This document shows positions 28,494 to 38,412 of a DNA stretch of 42,023 nucleotides, piece after piece. Positions within the stretch are counted from its first letter, which is position 1; each line of letters begins with the position of its first letter. The translations under genes were made by a program, and so were the position numbers. Source of the stretch: Prorocentrum cordatum (taxonomy: Eukaryota; Sar; Dinophyceae; Prorocentrales; Prorocentraceae). The stretch covers positions 1 through 42,023 of the forward strand of contig CAUYUJ010008155.1 of assembly GCA_963575745.1 (NCBI GenBank). The letters are read 5' to 3'. The notes beneath the pieces were generated by a model, which saw only the letters and a program-made list of their open reading frames with translations, ran no database searches and was not told where the DNA came from.

Positions 28494-30125
28494 CCCAACC
28501 AACCTGTGTTGTTGAGTCCTCGTTTTGAAGAGACGGTCCCCGCGTTCCTTCCTCCTTCCTCCTTCCTCCTTCCTCCTCCTCTCCTTCCTCCTCCCTCCTC
28601 CCCCTCCCTTCTGGCACACCCCTCACACGTTTCGTGGCCCCATAGGGAGCTCCACCGAAGGCCCCAGTGGCTGCGCCCGCATGCGGTTCCACCCCCCATT
28701 CTGGCACACCCCTCACACGTTTCGTGGCCCCATAGGGAGCTCCACCGAAGGCCCCAGTGGCTGCGCCCGCATGCGGTTCCACCCCCCATTCTGGCACACC
28801 CCTCACACGTTTCGTGGCCCCATAGGGAGCTCCACCGAAGGCCCCAGTGGCTGCGCCCGCATGCGGTTCCACCCCCCATTCTGGCACACCCCTCACACGT
28901 TTCGTGGTGAGGGAGCTCCACCGAAGGCCCCAGTGGCTGCGCCCGCATGCGGTTCCACCCCCCATTCTGGCACACCCCTCACACGTTTCGTGGCCCCATA
29001 GGGAGCTCCACCGAAGGCCCCAGTGGCTGCGCCCGCATGCGGTTCCACCCCCCATTCTGGCACACCCCTCACACGTTTCGTGGCCCCATAGGGAGCTCCA
29101 TGCGGTTCCACCCCCCATTCGGGCACACCCCTCACACGTTTCGTGGCCCCATAGGGAGCTCCACCGAAGGCCCCAGTGGCTGCGCCCGCATGCGGTTCCA
29201 CCCCCCATTCTGGCACACCCCTCACACGTTTCGTGGCCCCATAGGGAGCTCCACCGAAGGCCCCAGTGGCTGCGCCCGCATGCGGTTCCACCCCCCATTC
29301 TGGCACACCCCTCACACGTTTCGTGGCCCCATAGGGAGCTCCACCGAAGGCCCCAGTGGCTGCGCCCGCATGCGGTTCCACCCCCCATTCTGGCACACCC
29401 CTCACACGTTTCGTGGCCCCATAGGGAGCTCCACCGAAGGCCCCAGTGGCTGCGCCCGCATGCGGTTCCACCCCCCATTCTGGCACACCCCTCACACGTT
29501 TCGTGGCCCCATAGGGAGCTCCACCGAAGGCCCCAGTGGCTGCGCCCGCATGCGGTTCCACCCCCCATTCTGGCACACCCCTCACACGTTTCGTGGCCCC
29601 ATAGGGAGCTCCACCGAAGGCCCCAGTGGCTGCGCCCGCATGCGGTTCCACCCCCCATTCTGGCACACCCCTCACACGTTTCGTGGCCCCATAGGGAGCT
29701 CCACCGAAGGCCCCAGTGGCTGCGCCCGCATGCGGTTCCACCCCCCATTCTGGCACACCCCTCACACGTTTCGTGGCCCCATAGGGAGCTCCACCGAAGG
29801 CCCCAGTGGCTGCGCCCGCATGCGGTTCCACCCCCCATTCTGGCACACCCCTCACACGTTTCGTGGCCCCATAGGGAGCTCCACCGAAGGCCCCAGTGGC
29901 TGCGCCCGCATGCGGTTCCACCCCCCATTCTGGCACACCCCTCACACGCTTCGTGGCTCCATAGGGAGCTCCACCGAGCGCCCCAGTGGCTGCGCTCGCA
30001 TGCGGTTCCACCCCCCCATTTTTGCACACCCCTCACTCGTTTCGTGGCCCGGGGGCGCCACCGAAGAATATATCCACAATTGCGGTATTCACACCTACGT
30101 ATGGTTGGGTCTTTCGTCAAGCTAT
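28494..30125 (-). mobile_element. composite repeat element D
   Basis: Inverse orientation. Tail end CCCAACCAA (28494-28502), tail body with TCCTCGTTTTGAAGAGACGG, a CTTCCTCC tract, the 90-bp array, then the head with ATGGTTGGG (30101-30109) and TCTTTCGTCAAGCTA. It lies between two parts of one minisatellite, as expected for an insertion. Confidence 0.78.
28612..30060 (-). repeat. 90-bp tandem array in D
   Basis: About 16 nearly identical units; CCTCACACGT recurs every 90 bp from 28621. One unit near 28905 lacks a few bases and another near 29100 has lost its middle. Only the unit nearest the head (about 29935-30055) is clearly diverged. Stop-free frames of 601 codons (minus) and 447 codons (plus) result from the unit length being a multiple of three. 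Confidence 0.96.
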
Positions 30126-30159
30126 TTTTCTGAGGCTTCGAACAAGCTCGCAGAAACAT

Positions 30160-30700
30160 TACAACTTTACTGGATCCAGCCCAAAATAAGATCAATACAG
30201 CTTCCTCCGAGTCTGATTATGGTTGGATCTAGGTCTAATAGAATCCAACTAGGGCTCGATCCAGCTCTAGTAGAATTCAAATATGCTTGAGCCCGGACGT
30301 AGAATAACCTCACCATAAGCAACTCTGATAGTATAGCACCGTAGCTGGATCTAGCTTGCATCGAACTGCTATGGGGCTGAATCCAGCTCTAACCAATTCC
30401 TACTAGGGCTCGGTCCAGCTCTGATAGAATCCTGCGAGGGCGCCAACACGCGCGATGGACATCCTGCTACGAGTCGCTCCACTTCTCTCAGGATCCTACA
30501 AAGGCTCGACCCAGCTCTGATTCTAACAAAATCCTGCCAGGGCTCGATCCAGCTCTTATGGGATCCTGCTACTATGGCTGGTTCCACCTCTAAGAAAATC
30601 CGGTCAAGGTTCGATCATGCTCAAATGAAGTCTACAAAGACTCAGTCCAGCTTGAAGGGAATCCTACTAGGGCTCGAACCAGCTTTGATCGCATTCCACT
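30160..30700 (+). repeat. degenerate ~33-bp minisatellite, right part
   Basis: GGGCTCGATCCAGCTCT, GGGCTCGGTCCAGCTCTGAT, GGCTCGACCCAGCTCTGAT and GGGCTCGAACCAGCTTTGAT are spaced by roughly 31-38 bp or multiples, with AATCCTACTAG-like spacers. It continues the repeat seen before element D. Confidence 0.75.
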
Positions 30701-30704
30701 ATGG

Positions 30705-30895
30705 TTCGATCGTCGTCGTCGTCGCCGACGGCGTCGTCGTAGGCGTCCTCGTCGTCGGCGCAGGCGCTGTCTTCGTAGTTTTCGTCGTCGTGATCGTCGT
30801 CTTCGTTGCCTTCGTCGTTGTCATCGTCGTCGTCGTCGGCGTCGTTGTCGTCGTCGTCGCTGTCGTTGTCGTCGGCGTGGTCGGCGTGGTCGGCA

Positions 30896-30927
<32 letters not shown>

Positions 30928-30945
30928 CTCGTCCGCATTATTCGC
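30705..30945. repeat. (GTC)n tract
   Basis: GTC triplets with GGC, TTC and GTT variants. Confidence 0.95.
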
Positions 30946-31084
30946 CGTGGGCGACGTTGTCGTTACCGGCGGGGGGAGAGGGGTAGCTGGACCCATCGGG
31001 TAATTTTCCGGGGGGGGAGGTCCTTGACTCCTGCGAATGATTTTCCCTTGGGGGCCTCCGATATTTTTCCTGAGGGGGTTGGCG
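30946..31084. other. spacer before element E
   Basis: G-rich sequence. The tail boundary of element E is not clear here. GGCGCCCAGCGTTCCTCCTC near 31081 resembles the tail GGTGCCCCGCGTTCCTCTCC of element C. Confidence 0.4.
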
Positions 31085-33722
31085 CCCAGCGTTCCTCCTC
31101 TTCCTTGTTCTCCTCCACCTCCCCCTCCTCCTAATTCTGCCTCTGTCCACCGCATGTCCACCATTGCACCGCACCCAATACGACGCTTCGTGGCCCCGTG
31201 ACGAGCTCTACCGAAGGCCCAAGTTGCTGTTACCACAAACGTACCGTGCCGCCCACTACGGCGTTTGGTGGCCCCATACCCATAGGGAGCTCCACCAAAA
31301 ATGCCCCAATACCTGTGACCACATGCGTTCCGCGCCACCCAGTACGGCGCTTCGTGGCCCCATAGGGAGCTCCACCAAAAACCCCCGTGGCTGTGACCAC
31401 TTGCGTGCCGCGCCGCCCACAACGGCGCTTCGTGGCCCCATAGGGAGCTCCACCGCAGGCCCCACTGCTGTGACAAAATGCGCCCCGTGCCACCCAGTAC
31501 GGCTCTTCGTGGCCCCATGAGTGGCTGTGACCACATGCGTACTGCGCCACCCGCTACGGCGCTCCGTGGCCCCATAGGGAGCTCCACCGATGGCCCCAGC
31601 GGCTGCGACCACATGCGTCCCGCGCCACCCAGTGCGGCGTTTCGTGGCCCCATACGGAGCTCCACCGAAGGCCCAAGTGGCTGTGACCACTTGCGTCCTG
31701 CGCCACCCAGTACGGTGCTCCGTGGCCCCATAGGGAGCTCCACCGAAGGCCCCAGTGGCGTTGACGACATGCGTACCGCGCCACCCAGTGCGGCGCTTCG
31801 TGGCCCCATAGGGAGCTCCACCGAAGGCCCCAGTGGCATTGACTGCATGCGTACCGCGCCACCCAGTACGGCGATTCGTGGCCCCATAGGGGGCTCCACC
31901 GCAGGCCCCAATGGCCGCGACACCCAATACGGCGCTTCGTGGCCCCATGGGGGGGGCGCCACCGAAGGCCCCAGTGGCTGTGATCACTTGCGTGCCGCGC
32001 CACCCAGTACGGCGCTTCGTGGCCAGAAAGGGAGCTCCACCGCAGGCCGCAGTGTCTGTGACCACTTGCGTCCCGCGCCACCCTGTACGGCGCTTCGTGG
32101 CCCCATAGGAAGCTCCACCGCAGGCCCCAGTGGCTGCGACCACATGCGTCCCGCGCCACCAAGGACAGCGATTCGTGGCCCAATAAGGAGCTCCACCGAA
32201 GGCCCCACTGGCTGTGACCACATGCGTACCGCGCCACCCTGTACGGCGTTTCGTGGCCCTATAGGGAGCTCCACCGAAGGCCCCAGTGGCGTTGACCACA
32301 TGTGTCCCGCGCCACCCAGTACGGCGTTTCGGTGCCCCATAGGGAGCTTCGCAGAAGACCCCAGTGGCCGCGACACACAGTACGGCGCTTCGTGGCCCCA
32401 TAGGGAGCTCCACCGCAGGCGCCAGTGTCTGTGACCACATGCGTACCGCGCCACCCAGTACGGAGCTTCGTGGCCCCATTGGGAGCTTCACAAAAGGCCC
32501 CAGTGGCTGTGACCACATGCGTACCGCGCCACCCAGTACGGCGCTTGGTGGCCCCATACGGAGCTCCAATGGCTGTGACCACATTCGTCCCGCGCCACCC
32601 AGTCTGGCGCTTCGTGGCCCCATAGGGAACGCCACCGCCGGCCCCACTAGCTGTGACCACATGCATCCCGCGCCACCCAATTCGGCGCTTCATGGTCCCA
32701 TACGGAGCTCCAACGAAAGCACCACTGGCTGCGACCACATGCGTCCATCGAAGGCCCACATGGCCACATGTGACTGTGACCACATGCGCCCCGCGCCACC
32801 CAGCACGGCGCTGCGTGGCTGCACAGGGAGCCCCACCGAAGGCCCCAATGGCTGTGACCACATGCGGCCCGCGCCATCCAGTACGGCGCTTCGTGGCCCC
32901 ATATAGAACTCCACCGCAGGCCCCAGTGTCTGTGACCACATGCGTACCGCGCCACCCACTACGGCGCTTCGTGGCCCCTTGGGGAGCTCTACAGAAGGCC
33001 CCAGTGGCTGCGACCACCACATGCGTCCCGCGCCACCCAGTACGGCGTTTCGTGGCCCCATTGGGAGCTGCATCGAAGGCCACAATGGTTGTGGTCACAC
33101 GCGCCCGCGCCGCCCAGCACAGCGCTTCGTGGCCCAATACGAAGCTCCACAGAAGGCCCCAGTGGCTGTGACCACATGCGTCCCGCGCCACCCAGTACGG
33201 CGTTTCCTGGCCCCATTGGGACTTGCACCGAAGGCCACAATGGCTGCGACCACATTCGTCCCGCGCCACCCAGTACAGCGCTTCGTGGCCCCATAGGGAG
33301 CTGCACCGAAAGCCCCACTGGCTGTGAGCACATGCGTCACCCCCAGCCCATGTCGGCATTTCCCTCATGCGTTTCGTGGGCCCATAAGGAGCCCCGCCGA
33401 AGGCCTTAAAGGCGACGGTCGCATGCGTCCACCCCGCCCATTTCGGCATGCCCCTCACGCGCTTCGTGGCCCCATATGGGGGCCCCGCCGAAGGCCCCAG
33501 CGGCGACGTTAGCATTGCGGGCCCAGCTCCATTTCGGCACACCCCTCACACGCTCCGCGGCCCCATAGGGAGCTCCACCGCAGGCCCCAATGGCTGTGCC
33601 CACGTGCGTCCCCGCCCAGTTTCGGCACACGCTCTGTGGCCCCTTGGGGCAATCCACCGAGGGCGGTACCCGCAACGGCGATGCTCACAGGTGCATGCGG
33701 TGGGGCCCTTCGCCTGGCTCCT
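31085..33722 (-). mobile_element. composite repeat element E (diverged)
   Basis: The array in inverse orientation ends on the right with a diverged head: GCTCACAGGTGCATGCGG followed by TGGGGCCCTTCGCCTGGCTC, aligned with GTTGTGAAT...ATGGTTGGGTTCTTCGCCAGGCTAA of element C read the same way. The terminal motif is degraded (GCGGTGGGG at 33697-33705). The tail is only faintly recognisable. Confidence 0.6.
31160..33660 (-). repeat. tandem array in E (78-bp, then 90-bp units)
   Basis: About 28 units of 78 bp (CCACATGCGT, CGCGCCACCCAGTACGGCG, TTCGTGGCCCCATAGGGAGC) run to about 33330. Three or four 90-bp-type units follow nearest the head, with CGGCACACCCCTCACACGCT near 33534. Units are much more diverged than in the other arrays. 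Confidence 0.92.
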
Positions 33723-34475
33723 GCTCTCCGGGGAGGAGGTCTGACACCCTCCCCCCCCCCCGACGCCCTGCCAGCAGCGGCAGGACGGCCGGCCCTGCTT
33801 CCAATACCTGGGCATCTTCGGGCCTCTCCGGTGGTCCTCTGGGGACGCCTACCAGCAATCGTTTCCGCTTACCAGCAACATTCCTGCGGCTGGCATGGAG
33901 AAGCGCCTGTACGCTCTTGTACCCTTGCTAGCCACGGGGGCTCCTTGGAGCGAGCGTGGAGAATGTCGGTCGTCGGCATTCTCGCACCACCTTTAGCTTC
34001 GACGGCCTCCGGGGACCGCCGGGCGGCTTCGTCGCGGCCACACAGCCCACAACCAGCTTCCCGTCCCCGACCGGAGGTTGCCATGAGCGATCCTGGCCTG
34101 CAGGGTGCCGCGAGCTCTCCCCGCACAACGCTGAGGCCCTCAGGCTCATGTGTTGCTCCCATCGTACTTCAGAGCCACGTCCCAGAGATAATCTCGAGCG
34201 CCCAGACAGGCATAGAAACCGTGCCGAACGAGCATCGCCTCCCAGGGCCCGGCACGGGACAACCCTCCAGCTTCGGGTTGTATTTCTCGCGGTCAAGGCC
34301 AAAGTAGGCTGGAACATCAGAACCTCAGGCTCCCCTCCGTGGGCCTCCCTGGAACAGTCAGGGCCGCCGTGGGCCGAGGCCGCCCCCTGGGCTGCGCCCG
34401 GCACCGGGTCGCTTGTCCCTTCGGAGCGCGCCGCGGCGGGCCTCTGGAGGCCAGGGCGCAGGGGCAGGACGCCAG
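33723..34475. other. unrecognised sequence, weak coding character
   Basis: A 47-codon open stretch on the minus strand, ending at a TGA near 34148, includes WEAMLVRHGFYACLGARDY and has natural-looking composition, but I cannot name it. Overlapping longer frames on both strands are Arg/Pro-rich. It could be a relic of a coding element. Confidence 0.35.
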
Positions 34476-34689
34476 CGACGACGGCGAGGACGACGACGCG
34501 GAGGACGACGGCGAGGACGACGACGACGAGGACGACGACGAGGACGACGACGACGACGACGAGGACGACGACGACGGCGACGGCGACGGCGGCCGGCGGC
34601 CGACCAAACACACGACGGCGGCCGACGGCGACGGTGACGGCGGCCGACCAAAACACGCGACAGCCGCCGACGGCAAGGCCTCCTGGGCG

Positions 34690-34767
<78 letters not shown>

Positions 34768-34876
34768 TCATTGTCGTGGTCCTCCTCGCCGTCCTCGCCG
34801 TCCTCCTCGTCCTGGTCGTCGCCGTCGTCCTCGCCGTCCTCGTCGTCCTCGTCGTCGTCCTCCTCGTCGTCGCCGC
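34476..34876. repeat. mirrored (GAC/GAG)n and (GTC)n tracts
   Basis: GACGAGGAC triplets (34476-34600) are followed, after a spacer containing two copies of GGCGACGG...GGCCGACCAAA-like sequence, by CGT triplets (34691-34876). The two tracts are complementary in inverted orientation. Confidence 0.9.
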
Positions 34877-35335
34877 CTCGCGGCGGCCGAGGGCCGACCG
34901 CGAGGCGCACCGATGGACCACGAGCGACGGGCGGCGGCCGACGGCCCCACCGCCCACGGCCGACGACCCGGGGGCGGCAACGAAGGCGATCGGCGGCCGG
35001 CGACCACCGCCGCCTCGGACGACCGGCGGCGAGGCGCAGCGACGGACGACGAGCCGCAGGCGGCCACCGCAAGGCGGCCGGCGGCCGGCGGCCGACGAGG
35101 AGGCGCAGCGGCGCAGACGAGCGACGGCGACGGCCACCGACGGACGACGGCGCACGGCTCGGAGGCGAGGGCGCGGGCGCCCCTGCCGCAGGGGGGAGCA
35201 CTGCACGCGTGCTTCCGGGGGCGCCGGCGGCCCAGAGCGTCGGCGGCGCTCCCCCGGCGAGAGCGTGCAGCTCCTGCGCGATCCCTGGGCTGGTCGCCCC
35301 GGTCGTCGCCTCCGAATCGGGGGGTGCTAGAAAGG
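34877..35335. other. GC-rich low-complexity DNA
   Basis: Words such as GGCGGCCGACGG and GGCGACGGACGAC recur irregularly to about 35160, then unrecognised sequence. No gene supported. Confidence 0.5.
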
Positions 35336-35342
35336 TGCCTCT

Positions 35343-35709
35343 GGCCCAGGGTGCCCCCAACACTTCTGGCCGGATTCTGGAGCCCCCTGGGGCCCTCCAG
35401 ACCTCGTGAAGCGTGCTCTGGATTGAGCAGGGACCGACCGTCCCGGCATTCCGATAGGCCTACCACGAGATGTTCTTAGAACCCAGAAGTGTTCGAAAAA
35501 CAAAAGCAACGTTGTTCTAACATAGGCCCGACGTGTTAAAACAAGACGGCCTCGCCAGAAATGTTCCAAGAACAGCTCGTGCAGACCACAATAGGTTCCT
35601 AGAACACTCTCTGCCGGGCCCGAAGTGAAGGCGAGCCACGGGACGCTCCGCCGCTGCTCGACTGGAGGCCGTGGGGGCCTCCTTGCACATCCTGGGGGCA
35701 CCCTGGGCC
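35343..35709. repeat. 17-bp perfect inverted repeat, 367-bp span
   Basis: GGCCCAGGGTGCCCCCA (35343-35359) is inverted exactly at 35693-35709, with loose similarity outside (ACTTCTGG on both sides). Between them, AGAAGTGTTC/AGAAATGTTCC words recur. Possibly a small element; no family recognised. Confidence 0.5.
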
Positions 35710-35997
35710 TAGGGCACTTCTGGAGACACCCGACCGAACGCCCGGGAGGCGGTCCCGGCACGCGCTCGGCGAGGGCGCCGGCGGCGCGGCGCGGTCGGCG
35801 GCCCTGACGAGCCACGGGCTCTCCCGGGCCGAGCGGCGGCCCTCCTGCGGGTCGGGGGGAGAGGGCGGGCAGCTCCTCCCCGCCCTCCGTCCCCGGCCCC
35901 CGCCCTGGCTTCCCCGGGGGACCCCGCTCGGCCGCAGGGGTTCCGCTGGATGCGATAGCCGCCGACCCTGCGGCGTGCGTGAGACGCTTTTCCGTTT

Positions 35998-35998
<1 letters not shown>
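35710..35998. other. GC-rich unrecognised sequence
   Basis: No gene or repeat family supported. Confidence 0.4.
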
Positions 35999-36046
<48 letters not shown>

Positions 36047-36061
36047 CGTCGTCGTCGTCGT
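35999..36061. repeat. (GTC)n tract
   Basis: GTC triplets with a short GCC interruption. Confidence 0.95.
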
Positions 36062-36159
36062 GGTCACTCCCAAGAAATCTAAGGAACAAGCAAGTTGAAG
36101 AACGTCGTAGTTGAGTCGAAGAAGGAGCCCCTTCGCTCTGATCCCTCTCTTGCCAGGGG

Positions 36160-36640
36160 GGTCCACAGGGGGGTCCCGAGAGGGTCCCGGGTCAGAATGC
36201 AATCCCCACCGGGGGTTCCCGGAGCCCCAAAAAGCCGCAAGACGGGCCAAGGGTGCCCCAAGAGGCTCCAAAGACGGTCCAAGAGGGCTCCGAATCGCCG
36301 AACGATCGGTCCACGACGCAAGATGGTCCCCTGACAGCTCAAGAGGCCTCCAAGTCCACGAGGCCTCCACGAGCACTCCCACGAGGCAAACTTCATTGAC
36401 TTCCTTTGGTTTTTTGGCAGATGTTTGCCTTCTCGCCTTTCGGCTTCCCGACGCTCCGAGACGGCCCAAGAGGCCCCAAAGATCGCCCCAAGACGGTCCA
36501 AGAGGCCCCCAAGACGGCCCCCAGGAAGCACCCAGAGGCCCCTAAGAGTCTCCCGAGAGGCCCCCGGGTGGTTCCCAAGAGGCTCCCAAACTGCCTCCCA
36601 GAGGCCCCCGAGATCGTTGAGAAGAGACCCCGAGAAGCAT
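36160..36640 (+). repeat. degenerate CCAAGAGGCCCC-type repeat
   Basis: Words such as CCAAGAGGCCCC, CAAGACGG and CCAAAGATCG recur irregularly at roughly 12-24-bp spacing on the plus strand, densest at 36465-36620. Confidence 0.65.
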
Positions 36641-36665
36641 CCCTGAAGACTCTGACCCACGTCAG

Positions 36666-36669
36666 CGTT

Positions 36670-36711
<42 letters not shown>

Positions 36712-36757
36712 CTCGTCGTCGTCGTCGTCATCGTCGCATGTCGTCGTCATCGTCGTC
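36666..36757. repeat. (GTC)n tract
   Basis: GTC triplets with CTC, ATC and GCATGTC interruptions. Confidence 0.95.
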
Positions 36758-37301
36758 CCCCTTCAGGGTCGTAAGCACTGGCCGTCAGGACTTCGCAATA
36801 CAAGACCATGCCGGGGCCAGGCAACAAGACATCGACACGCGCCCCCCCGGTCGCCCGCCGTACTTCAGGGCTGGCGGGAAGCGACCAGCCCCTCGCAGGA
36901 GCGGGCGTTTATTTAGGGAATCGAACTCTATACACCGACGCTTCTTCCAGCCCTGCGTTGGAATTTGCACGGGAGAGCGGATCCTGGTGTATACGGGGCC
37001 CTGGCGTATCCATTTTTCGTTGTCTTCCCGGGGCCTCGGGGGAAAAAGTATACACCAGACCACCCCGGCGTCGTCCTCGACCCTCAAGAAATCCTAGGAT
37101 TGAAAAACAGCCAGCCACTGGTAGTGTATCTGTCCCAGTTTCCGATTACTTCGCAACATTTCGCACTCCCTGGCGGCGCGGTCGCGCGCCAACTCCGAGA
37201 TGCGGGGTGCCGGTGGGGTGCCCTCTCGGCTCCGGCAGGGGTGGTGCGAGGCCAGCCCGCTCGGCAGCCGGGCAGGCTCCATCCAAGGCCAACTCGGCGG
37301 T
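36758..37301. other. unrecognised sequence with an 11-bp inverted repeat
   Basis: CTGGTGTATAC (36984-36994) is inverted exactly at 37048-37058. Nothing else is recognised. Confidence 0.45.
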
Positions 37302-37487
37302 CCAATGGGCTCAGCCTCAGGTCGGGCATGTCCCCCTACGGTGGGATTTTGGACGAAAAGTAAAAGATAGCCAAAACATACTCAAGAGATGCCCAAAAAT
37401 AGTCAAAAGATGGTCCCCAGACTGTTTTTCACTATTTTTGAATCTTCACCCTGTAAAGGGACAGGCCCGACTTAAGCTCAGCCGCCG
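37302..37487 (+). mobile_element. intact TIR element (MITE-like), copy 3
   Basis: Left end GGTCGGGCATGTCCCCCTAC (37320-37339), right end CTGTAAAGGGACAGGCCCGA (37451-37470). The pairing extends outward: GGCTCAGCCTCAG on the left against CTTAAGCTCAGCC on the right. The A-rich body includes GGTCCCCA, as in copy 2. Confidence 0.72.
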
Positions 37488-37677
37488 GACGGGAGACGTG
37501 GGGTCGTTGAGTCTGGGGCGGGGGCTTTTGCTTGCCATCGGTGAGCGCATTGGCGCCATCGCATGGCACGCACGCCGTCGAACGCAGGCACTTGACCGAA
37601 GGGCGTTCCGGCGGGAATGCGGAGCGTCCCACTGCACCGAACGCTGGCGCTACTCTGCCTCCACACATCCAGAGTTA

Positions 37678-38131
37678 TGGTCGTCCTCCACCTCCTCCTC
37701 CTCCCCCTCCTCCTCCTCCGCCTCCGCCTCCTCCCCCTCCTCCCCCTCCTCCTCCTCCTCCTCCTCCTCCTCCTCCTCCAGTTTGCGGCGTCGTCGTTCT
37801 CGTCGTCCTCGTCGTCCTCGTTCGCCTGCCGTCGCCATGCCGGCGGTGGGCGTGCGCGGGGGACCCGCCGCGAGGGCACCTGCACGCTCGAGGGGGGCGT
37901 GGGCCCAAGCGCTTGCTGCCAAAAGCGCGCGTGCAGTGTGTGCGGGACTCAGGAGGAGGAGGAGGAGGAGAAGGAGGAGGAGGAGGAGGAGGAGGAGGAG
38001 GAGGAGAAGGAGGAGGAGGAGAGGAGGAGGATGGAGAGGAGGAGGAGCAGGAGGAGAGGGGGAGGAGGGGAGGAGGAGGAGGAGGAGAGGAGGAGGAGGA
38101 GGAGGAGGAGGAGGAGGAGGGGGAGGAGGTG
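37678..38131. repeat. mirrored (CTC)n and (GGA)n tracts
   Basis: A pyrimidine tract (37678-37782) and a longer purine tract (37951-38131) are complementary in inverted orientation across about 170 bases that include GTCGTCCTC repeats. Confidence 0.93.
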
Positions 38132-38329
38132 TAGTGACCGCCACCATTACCAGGATGAACAAGGGCAACATTCACAACAAGCCGTTCGACGAGCGGCAAG
38201 CTGGGAGACGCAGTTAGGAACCACAGAAAACGCGACGGCAACGAAAAACCCACGGAGCGGCCGAGAGAAACAACAAACGATCCGTACAGCAGAACGAAGC
38301 GAGCCCATCACTGTTCAATCTGACGCGGC

Positions 38330-38412
38330 TCTTCCTCCTCCTCCTCCTCCTCCTCCTCTCCTCCTCCTCCTCTCATCCTCCTCCTCCTCCTCCTCCTCCT
38401 AGTCCTCCTCCT
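38330..38412. repeat. (CTC)n tract
   Basis: Pyrimidine-rich CTC tract with a single CAT interruption. Confidence 0.93.

Noticed and set aside
8195-33660. Regular arrays as possible CRISPR loci
   Set aside because: Whole units are repeated with no unique spacers, and the context is eukaryotic.
33928-34656. 242-codon minus frame as a possible host gene
   Set aside because: The N-terminal half is translation of the GAC/GAG tract and the remainder shows no domain I can recognise. Kept only as unrecognised sequence.
37602-38217. Long Pro-, Gly- and Glu-rich frames
   Set aside because: Explained by the CTC and GGA tracts.
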